A stretch of 5,729 bases of DNA, taken from contig CANGUI010000138.1 of NCBI GenBank assembly GCA_947457025.1, positions 1 to 5,729 of the forward strand, read 5' to 3'. The position numbers were made by a program, and so were the translations under genes. Positions 1 to 5,364 of this stretch are shown in pieces. The notes under the pieces are model-generated. The model had not been told where the DNA came from. It saw only the letters and a list, made by a program, of their open reading frames with translations, and ran no database searches. Origin of the DNA: Flammeovirgaceae bacterium (GTDB taxonomy: Bacteria > Bacteroidota > Bacteroidia > Cytophagales > Cyclobacteriaceae). Each line of letters begins with the position of its first letter. Position 1 is the stretch's first letter.

Positions 1-66
1 CGAATGGCCAAAGATGATTTACTCGCCCTCGATTTTAAGAAAGACAAAAACAAACAACTAGAATGA
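1..66 (+). CDS. C-terminal tail of an unidentified protein (5' end outside the window)
   Basis: The frame starting at base 1 is open to a TGA at 64-66 and encodes a charged, Lys-rich tail (key stretch DFKKDKNKQLE). Its stop overlaps the ATG of the next gene as ATGA (63-66), the usual sign of co-transcription and translational coupling. An in-frame ATG at 4-6 could in principle start a 20-residue peptide, but a tail of a longer upstream gene is more likely. Too little is visible to identify the family. In Bacteroidota, beta-barrel genes of this kind can sit behind sigma-factor or anti-sigma-type genes, so that is one possibility, but nothing in these residues proves it. Confidence 0.6.
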   Translation, partial: RMAKDDLLALDFKKDKNKQLE

Positions 67-1079
67 ACCGCTTGATATATCTATTTTTACTGTTCGGCAT
101 CAGTCATGTTGCCATCGCGCAAAGCAAACCTGCCGATACCATTGTGGTAAAAATCGGGAACGCCAGCAAGATGGTGCTCACGATTAACGACCGGCGCGAT
201 TTGGAAACCATGAAGTACTATAACTTTCAGGCGCTGATGAGCGACTTGATTAAACGCCTGGAAGAATCGGACACAATTAAACAGCCTAAACCTGCCGACG
301 CATATCGCCAGCCGCTTGAAAAACCAGATACGGGAACTCCGCAATCTTCGCTCATGGACTCAGCCCGTTCTACCGACGAGGTTTGGTATTCAACATGGCC
401 GCACCGCAAAATCCGTAAATACAATCCAGAAAGACGCACAACCCATTCATTCAACTTTGACCTTGGTACAAACAACTATCTGCAGGGCGGCAATTTTGTG
501 GACGGCTCCAACAGTGCCTATACCGTACGCCCATGGGGCTCCTGGTACGTGGGCCTTAACTCCATACAGCGCACGCGGCTGGCAAATAAGTTGTTTGTGG
601 AATGGGGTGCGGGCGTGAGTTGGTATAATTTCAAATTTCAAAACGATAACCTGCGGGTATTTAAAACACCCGACGAGGTTACATTCGTAGAAGACAGCCG
701 CGGTTTCAATGCCGTAAAAAGCAAACTCACCGCCACCTACATTAACGCCTCACTGGTACCCGTGCTCGACTTTGGCGGCAACCGAAGAAAGCCAAGTTTG
801 GTGGACGGTTACAACGGTGCAAGTTCGCTGCGTGTAGGAGCAGGAGTGTATGCCGGTTACCGGATTGCCAGCTACACCAAATTTGTGTACGATGATGGCG
901 GTGACAACCGCAGAGACCGCGACAACGACAATTACTACCTCAACAATCTGCGGTACGGGGTGCGCGTGCAAGTTGGTTTTGATGACGTAGACTTCTTTTT
1001 CAACTATGACCTGAACGACCTCTTTTTTGCCAACCGCGGCCCGCAGTTGAATGCATTTAGCTTCGGGGTAACCTTCTAA
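63..1079 (+). CDS. Secreted outer-membrane beta-barrel protein, function unknown
   Basis: This 338-residue protein begins with a signal peptide: Arg3, a hydrophobic core at about 4-18, and a likely signal peptidase I cut after AIAQ (residue 20). Residues about 25-70 form a small conserved-looking region (IVVKIGNASKMVLTIN followed by an amphipathic helix). A polar, Pro-rich linker follows at about 72-105. From about 128 to the end there are alternating, aromatic-rich strands separated by Asp/Asn-rich loops, for example DDGGDNRRDRDNDN near 277-290. The last strand ends in Phe (FSFGVTF), the C-terminal signature used for barrel insertion into the outer membrane. Size suggests 8-10 strands. It overlaps the upstream gene by ATGA and is separated from the tetR gene by 149 bases, so it probably belongs to the upstream operon rather than to paa. 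Substrate or partner cannot be told. A role in phenylacetate uptake is possible but unsupported. Confidence 0.8.
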   Translation: MNRLIYLFLLFGISHVAIAQSKPADTIVVKIGNASKMVLTINDRRDLETMKYYNFQALMSDLIKRLEESDTIKQPKPADAYRQPLEKPDTGTPQSSLMDSARSTDEVWYSTWPHRKIRKYNPERRTTHSFNFDLGTNNYLQGGNFVDGSNSAYTVRPWGSWYVGLNSIQRTRLANKLFVEWGAGVSWYNFKFQNDNLRVFKTPDEVTFVEDSRGFNAVKSKLTATYINASLVPVLDFGGNRRKPSLVDGYNGASSLRVGAGVYAGYRIASYTKFVYDDGGDNRRDRDNDNYYLNNLRYGVRVQVGFDDVDFFFNYDLNDLFFANRGPQLNAFSFGVTF

Positions 1080-1228
1080 TTCGTGGTACACAAGTAGACC
1101 TTGCGTAACAATTACTTACAATTGTTAGGCAAGTCGTTCTTCTTTTTGTGTTGTCAAATTTGCAGAACCTCTGGAAGTTAGCTCGTTCTTACGTACCTTT
1201 CAGGTGAAAATATTTTTTCATCTTTCCT
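1080..1228. other. Intergenic region between the barrel gene and tetR
   Basis: The region holds no open frame of note. It contains the inverted repeat described separately (1100-1133) followed by a T-rich stretch (1134-1150). Two imperfect matches to the Bacteroidota -7 element TAnnTTTG are visible, CAAATTTG at 1155-1162 and TACCTTTC at 1194-1201. Neither has a TTG at the expected -33 spacing, so the tetR promoter cannot be placed with confidence. Confidence 0.5.
1100..1133 (+). terminator. Long inverted repeat: candidate terminator of the barrel gene, or regulatory operator
   Basis: The arms are CTTGCGTAACAAT (1100-1112) and ATTGTTAGGCAAG (1121-1133). They are complementary at 12 of 13 positions (the only mismatch is G1105 against G1128) across an 8-base spacer. 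The repeat begins 21 bases after the barrel gene's stop and is followed by TCGTTCTTCTTTTTG, which fits a Rho-independent terminator, although the stem is AT-rich and the T tract is interrupted. The other reading is an operator for the adjacent TetR regulator: the 9-mer ATTGTTAGG at 1121-1129 recurs at 1892-1900 in front of paaA. The two roles are not exclusive. Confidence 0.5.
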
Positions 1229-1816
1229 ATGGACGTGGCGAATTTATCCCGCAAAGAACAAGTGATCCGGGCAGCGGCTGCCCTTTTTCGGGAGAAAGGA
1301 TATGTGGCAGCTTCTATGCGCGATCTCGCGCAAAAACTTGGTATTGAAGCGGCCAGTTTGTACTCTCATATCAAATCAAAAGAAGAGATCCTGCATAGTT
1401 TGTGTTTCGATATGGCAGCTGAGTTTCGCAAGTCGCTGGATGCCGTGGAGCAGTTGCCGGCGCCGGCCAGTGAAAAACTGCGGCAAGGCATCATCGGCCA
1501 CATCGAGGTTATGGCAAAAGATCTCATCGCATCGGCCGTCTTCATGAATGAACACCGCCATCTCAGCCAACCTTACCTGCGCGACTTTCTGCTGTTGCGC
1601 ATCAACTACATCAACCGGTTTAAAAGCATCATCGAAGAAGGCGTGCGCAGTGGTGACTTCAAAGATACGATCGATAAAAAACTGGCTGTGATGACCCTGT
1701 TTTCATCCCTCAACTGGATGCCCCAATGGTATGACCCCGGCAGTGACATCAATTCCAGCGAATTGGGTGAACAACTGGCCGATATGCTGGTGAATGGACT
1801 CAAAAAGGGCCGTTAA
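1229..1816 (+). CDS. TetR/AcrR-family transcriptional regulator, likely repressor of the paa operon
   Basis: This 195-residue protein has a typical TetR N-terminal DNA-binding domain at about 7-55. The helix-turn-helix spans roughly residues 28-48 (MRDLAQKLGIEAASLYSHIK), followed by the family's SKEEIL. Residues 60-190 form the helical ligand-binding and dimerisation domain. A late LNWMPQWYDP motif (161-170) resembles the C-terminal domain of TetR regulators that respond to acyl-CoA thioesters (KstR2-like), which suits a sensor of phenylacetyl-CoA. It is encoded 113 bases upstream of paaA in the same direction. That position, and the palindrome at the paaA start, suggest it represses paaA-D until the CoA thioester binds, as PaaR-type TetR proteins do in other bacteria. 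The ATG at 1229 has no Shine-Dalgarno, as is common in Bacteroidota. Family assignment is firm. Target and ligand are inferred, and it could instead control fatty-acid genes. Confidence 0.9.
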   Translation: MDVANLSRKEQVIRAAAALFREKGYVAASMRDLAQKLGIEAASLYSHIKSKEEILHSLCFDMAAEFRKSLDAVEQLPAPASEKLRQGIIGHIEVMAKDLIASAVFMNEHRHLSQPYLRDFLLLRINYINRFKSIIEEGVRSGDFKDTIDKKLAVMTLFSSLNWMPQWYDPGSDINSSELGEQLADMLVNGLKKGR

Positions 1817-1847
1817 ACCCCTCCTTTAGTACCGTCATTTTTTGCCC

Positions 1848-1863
1848 GGGAAGCAAACTTCCT
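1848..1863 (+). terminator. Small hairpin after tetR, possible weak terminator or attenuator
   Basis: GGAAG (1849-1853) and CTTCC (1858-1862) pair around a CAAA tetraloop, with an extra G-U pair possible at 1848/1863. A pyrimidine-rich stretch follows (TCGCCTCTTCTTTG), but no true T run. It may separate tetR from paa transcription, or it may do nothing. Confidence 0.25.
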
Positions 1864-1877
1864 CGCCTCTTCTTTGT

Positions 1878-1885
1878 TATCTTTG
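1878..1885 (+). promoter_or_regulatory. Candidate -7 promoter element for the paa operon
   Basis: TATCTTTG matches the Bacteroidota primary-sigma -7 consensus TAnnTTTG at every fixed position. Transcription would begin near 1890-1893, leaving a leader of about 38 bases before the paaA ATG. No convincing TTG lies 19-21 bases upstream, so the -33 half is weak or absent, which would suit a regulated promoter. Confidence 0.5.
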
Positions 1886-1890
1886 CAAAC

Positions 1891-1912
1891 GATTGTTAGG
1901 TACGAACCAATC
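1891..1912. promoter_or_regulatory. Imperfect palindrome at the predicted paaA transcription start, candidate TetR operator
   Basis: The half-sites are GATTGTTAGGT (1891-1901) and ACGAACCAATC (1902-1912), symmetric at 8 of 11 positions around a central GTAC. A 22-base dyad is a usual operator size for TetR dimers, and a protein bound here would sit on the transcription start implied by the TATCTTTG element. The left half shares ATTGTTAGG with the inverted repeat upstream of tetR. Binding by the encoded regulator is an inference. Confidence 0.4.
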
Positions 1913-1929
1913 AAAAAGACAAAAACGGT

Positions 1930-2916
1930 ATGTACGGAGGCGGCACCATTTTCGAAAATATAAAAGGAACTGAACTCGAAAACGAAGATCCGGGGCAACT
2001 GGCGGCCTTCGAAGCGCGTATCGACCGCGGGGAAAAGATTGAGCCCAGAGACTGGATGCCCGCGCTGTATCGGAAGCAATTGATCCGCATGATTGAGCAG
2101 CACGCCCATAGCGAAATTATTGGTGCGCTGCCGGAAGGGACATGGATTACCCGGGCACCCGGTTTTAAAAGAAAAATGGCGCTCATGGCCAAAGTGCAAG
2201 ACGAAGTGGGCCACGCGCAACTGCTCTACAGCGCAGCGGAGACGCTGGGTAAGCCGCGCGAGCAGATGATTGATGATTTGATCAACGGCAAGTCGAAATA
2301 CTCCAACATCTTTAATTACCCCGCCTTCACCTGGGCCGATTCGTGTTTCATCTCGTGGCTGGTGGACGCGGGGGCCATCGTAAACCAATTAGCAAATGCG
2401 AAGGGCAGCTACGGTCCGTACTGCAGGGCGCTCGACCGAATCTGCGCGGAAGAGTCGTTTCATTTGAAATACGGGCACCATTGCGTGATTTACCTGGCCA
2501 CGGGCACTGCAATTCAACGTGCCATGTTTCAGGAAGCACTAGACCGCTGGTGGGCACCGATGATGCATTTCTTTGGTCCGTCCGACAATATCTCGGCCCA
2601 CACCGAAACACTGATGCGCTGGAAAGTGAAAATGGCCACTAACGATGATATGCGCAACCAATTCCTGGACATGTATGTACCCAAGATCTGGGAACTGGGT
2701 TTCACGATTCCTGATCCAAACCTGCGCAAAAACGAAACAACCGGCCGGTGGGAATACACGGAACCTGACTGGGATGAGTTCAAACGCGTCATCAATGGCG
2801 ATGGCCCCTGCAACAAAGAACGGCTGGCTGTACGCCGGATTGCCGAGGAGCGCGGGCGGTGGGTACGCGAAGCATTGCAGTCGAAACAAAACGTGTATGT
2901 AACGCCGCTGGCCTGA
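1930..2916 (+). CDS. paaA: 1,2-phenylacetyl-CoA epoxidase, catalytic subunit PaaA
   Basis: PaaA is the diiron monooxygenase subunit that inserts one oxygen atom from O2 into phenylacetyl-CoA to give the ring 1,2-epoxide in the cytoplasm. The 328-residue protein has a ferritin-like helical core. Likely iron ligands are E62 (HSEIIG, 60-65), E92 and H95 (QDEVGHAQ, 90-97), and E174 or E175 and H178 ([10 protein letters not shown], 173-182). The family-typical stretches [12 protein letters not shown] (42-53), [10 protein letters not shown] (68-77) and YSAAETLG (100-107) are intact. It is slightly longer than the E. coli protein (about 309 residues), with extra N-terminal residues. The ATG at 1930 follows an A-rich leader without a Shine-Dalgarno. 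It is the first gene of the operon, and paaB starts 5 bases after its stop. Identification is secure. Confidence 0.98.
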   Translation: MYGGGTIFENIKGTELENEDPGQLAAFEARIDRGEKIEPRDWMPALYRKQLIRMIEQHAHSEIIGALPEGTWITRAPGFKRKMALMAKVQDEVGHAQLLYSAAETLGKPREQMIDDLINGKSKYSNIFNYPAFTWADSCFISWLVDAGAIVNQLANAKGSYGPYCRALDRICAEESFHLKYGHHCVIYLATGTAIQRAMFQEALDRWWAPMMHFFGPSDNISAHTETLMRWKVKMATNDDMRNQFLDMYVPKIWELGFTIPDPNLRKNETTGRWEYTEPDWDEFKRVINGDGPCNKERLAVRRIAEERGRWVREALQSKQNVYVTPLA

Positions 2917-2921
2917 GTGCC

Positions 2922-3533
2922 ATGAAGGTTGTGTCTCTCGATCCACGCGTCAACCGCCTTCCGGAAATCAGCGGTATCGACAGCATTTCCCGTAAAGCAC
3001 CGCTTGATCAGTTTGGTACTTACGAAGTTTTTGTTCAACCGAAAGAAGGTAAGCCGTTTCAACACGAAGGCATCGTACATGCTCCCAACCTTGAACTTGC
3101 ATTTTTGCTGGCCAAAGAAACCCTGACACGCCGCTTCATGTGTTCCTCCATTTTTGTTACTGATACCCGAAACGTATTTGTTTCGCCCACCACGGAGAAC
3201 GACCAAAATGTCTATGACCTGATCCCATCCGCCGGCCCCGCACAGGGTAATGCCCGGCCATATGAGATCTTTCACTTGTTCAAAAGGGGTAAACAACATG
3301 TGCATGCAGGACAGGTGGCCGCCACTTCTCCGCAGGAGGCCATGTGGATCGGGGGACAATCCCTCCGAGCCGGAAAAATGATTTATAATGTGTGGGCTGC
3401 CCCTACAGACACGTTTCGCTTTACCCGCGACGAAGAAAGAGATCTTTGGCTCACGTTGCCCGAAAAAAAATTCCGGGATGCGGCCGCCTACAAAGCGGGT
3501 GATAAATTGAAAACCTTTTTGGAGAAAAAATGA
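2922..3533 (+). CDS. paaB: Double-domain phenylacetyl-CoA epoxidase subunit PaaB
   Basis: PaaB is a small non-catalytic subunit needed by the epoxidase complex, and in proteobacteria it is a single domain of about 95 residues. Here the protein is 203 residues and carries two copies of that domain. Repeat 1 (about 31-88) begins FGTYEVFVQPKEGK and contains HEGIVHA. Repeat 2 (about 112-169) begins ARPYEIFHLFKRGK and contains HAGQVAA. The two align without gaps over 58 columns with 14 identities by eye. Repeat 1 keeps the TRR and CSSIFV features of E. coli PaaB, while repeat 2 is more divergent. A short N-terminal extension (1-30) and a charged C-terminal tail (170-203) flank them. The ATG at 2922 was chosen because it lies 5 bases after the paaA stop, and the upstream in-frame GTG at 2859 would overlap paaA and add non-homologous residues. 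Confidence 0.93.
   Translation: MKVVSLDPRVNRLPEISGIDSISRKAPLDQFGTYEVFVQPKEGKPFQHEGIVHAPNLELAFLLAKETLTRRFMCSSIFVTDTRNVFVSPTTENDQNVYDLIPSAGPAQGNARPYEIFHLFKRGKQHVHAGQVAATSPQEAMWIGGQSLRAGKMIYNVWAAPTDTFRFTRDEERDLWLTLPEKKFRDAAAYKAGDKLKTFLEKK
3521..3524 (+). promoter_or_regulatory. Ribosome-binding site GGAG for the membrane-protein gene
   Basis: GGAG ends 5 bases before the ATG at 3530. It is the only clear Shine-Dalgarno in the operon and lies within the last codons of paaB. It supports 3530 as the true start and suggests that this small gene is translated at a good rate. Confidence 0.6.
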
Positions 3534-3868
3534 ATGTTGCCCGTTTGATTCGCTTGATGGAATCGATCAGTGCTGTCGTCACGGTCATGGGGGCGGCCAT
3601 CAGGATTCTCCATGTGCTGCCTGCCTGGGATAAGATGATGCACGTTGGCATTCTATTGTTTTTGATGACCGAAACTATCCGCTATCGATTTAGCATGCCC
3701 GTAAAATCGTGGCAGCACCACGTCCGCTTCACCGCGTACGTTGCGAGTATTTTGCTGATGGGATTGACCTGGGTATTCGGTGTAGACCTTTTCCCGTTTG
3801 TTCTGCTTTTGCTTACCATTGCCTTCTCGTTGCAGGTGTTTTCACCCACCCGAACTTCTGCGACATGA
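3530..3868 (+). CDS. Small four-helix membrane protein of unknown function inside the paa operon
   Basis: This 112-residue hydrophobic protein has four likely transmembrane helices at about 11-30, 35-51, 66-83 and 86-104, with basic residues on the short connectors (R51, R53, K59, R66). The first helix pair, with GAAIRILHVLPAW and then MMHVGILLFLMTE, resembles the N-terminal hairpin of Bacteroidota GldL-type membrane proteins (pattern G..xKIxH....ML.xG). That likeness is from memory and by eye. Its start overlaps the paaB stop (ATGA at 3530-3533) and its stop overlaps the paaC start (ATGA at 3865-3868), so it is locked into the operon and not a chance frame. It matches none of the named Paa proteins. 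It might anchor the complex at the membrane, help substrate or product handling, or interact with respiration. None of these is shown by the sequence. Confidence 0.85.
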   Translation: MNVARLIRLMESISAVVTVMGAAIRILHVLPAWDKMMHVGILLFLMTETIRYRFSMPVKSWQHHVRFTAYVASILLMGLTWVFGVDLFPFVLLLLTIAFSLQVFSPTRTSAT

Positions 3869-4620
3869 ATACTGCAGCGTTAAAAGAACTGCTTTACAAG
3901 ATGGCAGACGACCAATTGATTCTGGGGCACCGCAACTCGGAGTGGACCGGCTTCGGCCCGCTTTTGGAAGAAGACATCGCCTTTTCATCCATGGCGCAGG
4001 ATAAAGTTGGTCAAAGCTATGCCCTCTATCAGTTGCTTCACGCGCTGGGGGAACAGGCGCCCGACACGGTTGCCTTCACCCGCAACGCTCCCCAGTTTCA
4101 TAATTGCCAGTTCGTGGAATTGCCCAACGAAGAGTACGATTTCAGCCTCATCCGCCATTTTCTTTTCGATACGGCTGAAGCCGTCCGGTTCGATATGCTG
4201 ACGCAATCACGGTACGAACCGCTGGCCCAACTGGCAAAAAAAATCCGCGGTGAACTGCGCTATCACACCCTGCACGCCAACACCTGGATCCGGCAACTCG
4301 GCTCGGCAACAGAAGAAAGCATCAGCCGGCTGCAGGCTGCGCTCGATAAAGCTTTTCCGTTTGCGCTTGGAATCTTTGAACCGTCTCCTTTCGAAGATCA
4401 ACTCATCGAAGAACAACTTTTTGCCGGCGAACAGGCGCTGCGTCTACGTTGGCTTGAACGGGTGCAGACCATCCTGGCCGAAACATCCCTCCACCTGCCG
4501 GATGTGACGTTGACTACCCCTGAATTTGGTGGTCGAAACGGGCATCACACCGAACATCTGCAACCGTTGCTGGATGAGATGAGCGCAGTATTTCGCATTG
4601 ACCCCACCGCTGAATGGTAG
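3865..4620 (+). CDS. paaC: 1,2-phenylacetyl-CoA epoxidase, structural subunit PaaC
   Basis: PaaC forms the heteromeric core of the epoxidase with PaaA. It shares the ferritin-like fold but has lost the diiron site, and acts structurally. The 251-residue length matches the family (E. coli about 248). Diagnostic stretches are MADDQLILGHRNSEW (13-27), PLLEEDIAFSSMAQDKVGQ (32-50), DTVAFTRN (67-74), QFHNCQFVELPN (77-88), GELRYHTLHANTWIRQLG (129-146) and GRNGHHTEHLQPLLDEM (223-239), with the usual terminal Trp. The ATG at 3865 overlaps the preceding stop as ATGA, and the open frame upstream of it is only a shadow of the membrane-protein gene. There is no Shine-Dalgarno, so translation probably depends on coupling. 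The last 7 bases overlap the start of paaD. Confidence 0.97.
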   Translation: MNTAALKELLYKMADDQLILGHRNSEWTGFGPLLEEDIAFSSMAQDKVGQSYALYQLLHALGEQAPDTVAFTRNAPQFHNCQFVELPNEEYDFSLIRHFLFDTAEAVRFDMLTQSRYEPLAQLAKKIRGELRYHTLHANTWIRQLGSATEESISRLQAALDKAFPFALGIFEPSPFEDQLIEEQLFAGEQALRLRWLERVQTILAETSLHLPDVTLTTPEFGGRNGHHTEHLQPLLDEMSAVFRIDPTAEW

Positions 4621-5102
4621 TTAGCCCAACGATCGAACAAATCCGCGAATGGCTGGACGAAGTGAAAGATCCGGAGATCCCGGTTCTTTCCCTAATTGAC
4701 TTGGGCGTGATTACACAAATCAACCTGAGCGATCATGAGGTTCGTGTTGAGATGACTCCGACATTTGTTGGCTGTCCGGCGATGGACTATATGCAGCGTG
4801 AGGTGATTGAATGCCTTCAGCGGCGCGGCATTGATCAGCCGGTGGTGGAAATCAATTTCCGCGAGGCCTGGAGCTCAGACAAAATTTCTGAAAAAGGAAA
4901 AGCGGCACTCAAAAAATACGGACTAGCCCCCCCACCCGATAATTCGCTCTTCACAGATTTGGAAATTCTGGAGCGTGCGCAATGCCCGCGCTGTGGTGGC
5001 GATAACACAGAACTCAAGAGCCCCTTTGGTCCCACGCTGTGCCGGGCCATTTACTATTGCCACAGTTGCCGGGAAGCCTTCGAACAGTTTAAGCCAGTTT
5101 GA
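4614..5102 (+). CDS. paaD: PaaD, epoxidase assembly factor with MIP18-like domain and Cys-rich C-terminus
   Basis: PaaD is required for an active phenylacetyl-CoA epoxidase and is thought to help assemble its metal centres. Its MIP18/DUF59 domain is shared with Fe-S assembly proteins. The domain occupies about residues 5-83, with DPEIPVLSLIDLGVI (19-33) and the TPTFVGCPAMD segment (49-58) carrying the conserved C54. The C-terminal part has CPRCG (124-128), C143 and CHSC (149-152), five cysteines suited to bind zinc or an Fe-S cluster. The 162-residue length matches E. coli PaaD (about 165). The ATG at 4614 overlaps the end of paaC by 7 bases in another frame, continuing the chain of overlaps. 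In many bacteria the reductase gene paaE follows directly, but here the operon ends. Confidence 0.96.
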   Translation: MVVSPTIEQIREWLDEVKDPEIPVLSLIDLGVITQINLSDHEVRVEMTPTFVGCPAMDYMQREVIECLQRRGIDQPVVEINFREAWSSDKISEKGKAALKKYGLAPPPDNSLFTDLEILERAQCPRCGGDNTELKSPFGPTLCRAIYYCHSCREAFEQFKPV

Positions 5103-5259
5103 CCCAGAGCTGAAACTGGTCTGTCACCCTGTTCGATCGTTCGAGATACAAGGGCGAAGAGAAAACAAGCACATCAAACCCTACCCCGACAACATGTTCC
5201 GTCATCGCATAACTCAAGCCATTCGACTGTATCGGAATTGACGCATCAGCATAGTCCAT
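5089..5259 (-). CDS. Possible small minus-strand ORF or gene remnant (56 codons)
   Basis: From an ATG at 5259 to a TAA at 5091-5089 the minus strand encodes 56 residues of protein-like composition, including SYAMTEHVVGVGFDVLVF and ending DQFQLWVKLA. The same frame is open without a stop back to the ahcY TAG at 5365-5367, so sense-like sequence extends upstream (SGFTASKIPSLN). The end overlaps the paaD 3' end by 14 bases in antisense. It has no Shine-Dalgarno and no visible promoter, and the ahcY terminator lies between it and ahcY. It matches no family I recognise. It may be the degraded C-terminus of a lost gene (its alternating hydrophobic ending is barrel-like), a real short protein, or chance. 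Confidence 0.22.
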   Translation of the reverse strand: MDYADASIPIQSNGLSYAMTEHVVGVGFDVLVFSSPLYLERSNRVTDQFQLWVKLA

Positions 5260-5364
5260 GTTTAGGGATGGAATCTTTGAAGCAGTAAAACCACTCGCAT
5301 AACCACCCAGGCAAAAAAAAAGGCCACCCGTAAGGCAGCCTTTTTCAATTCGCTGGTGGGAGGC
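5103..5364. other. Convergent intergenic region between paaD and ahcY
   Basis: These 262 bases separate the two convergent genes. Just after paaD a small hairpin can form (GACCCAG at 5101-5107 with CTGGTC at 5116-5121, one bulged C), but no T run follows. The main terminator lies at 5313-5345. The plus strand has no convincing gene. The minus strand has a frame open throughout, described separately. Confidence 0.6.
5313..5345 (-). terminator. Rho-independent terminator for ahcY, possibly bidirectional
   Basis: Read on the minus strand, AAAAAGGCTGCC pairs with GGTGGCCTTTTT over 12 positions (two are G-U pairs) around a 5-base loop, and the T run extends to nine bases. Read on the plus strand the same two positions become C-A mismatches, so the stem is weaker, but the AAAAAGGC/GCCTTTTT base and a 5-T run remain. 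It could still stop paa transcripts arriving from the left. It begins 20 bases past the ahcY stop. Confidence 0.85.

Noticed and set aside
750..1091. 113-codon minus-strand frame opposite the barrel gene
   Set aside because: Its Val/Ile-rich translation (VVIVVVAVSAVVTAII) looks membrane-like but mirrors the Asp/Asn loop codons of the barrel gene, and it is fully inside that gene.
1813..2388. 191-codon minus-strand open frame opposite the tetR end and paaA start
   Set aside because: It covers the tetR-paaA regulatory gap and conserved paaA sequence in antisense, with no family features in its translation.
2859..2921. Upstream GTG start extending PaaB by 21 residues
   Set aside because: It would overlap paaA by 58 bases, and the added residues are simply the paaA frame shifted; the ATG at 2922 fits the 5-base spacing.
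2529..3359. 276-codon minus-strand open frame opposite paaA and paaB
   Set aside because: It lies across two securely identified genes and their junction, and its translation has no recognisable domain; it is a shadow of plus-strand coding.
3709..3864. Upstream start extending PaaC by 52 residues
   Set aside because: The extra residues overlap the membrane-protein gene and have no PaaC similarity; the ATGA junction at 3865 gives the family's usual length.
5131..5145. Short repeat-like GTTCGATCGTTCGAG after paaD
   Set aside because: It is only overlapping TTCGA/CGATCG words with no second copy in the window and no stem large enough to be a terminator or attachment site.
4975..5241. 88-codon plus-strand frame over the end of paaD and beyond
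   Set aside because: Half of it is the paaD Cys-rich region read in another frame, and the rest has no start, ribosome site or recognisable composition.
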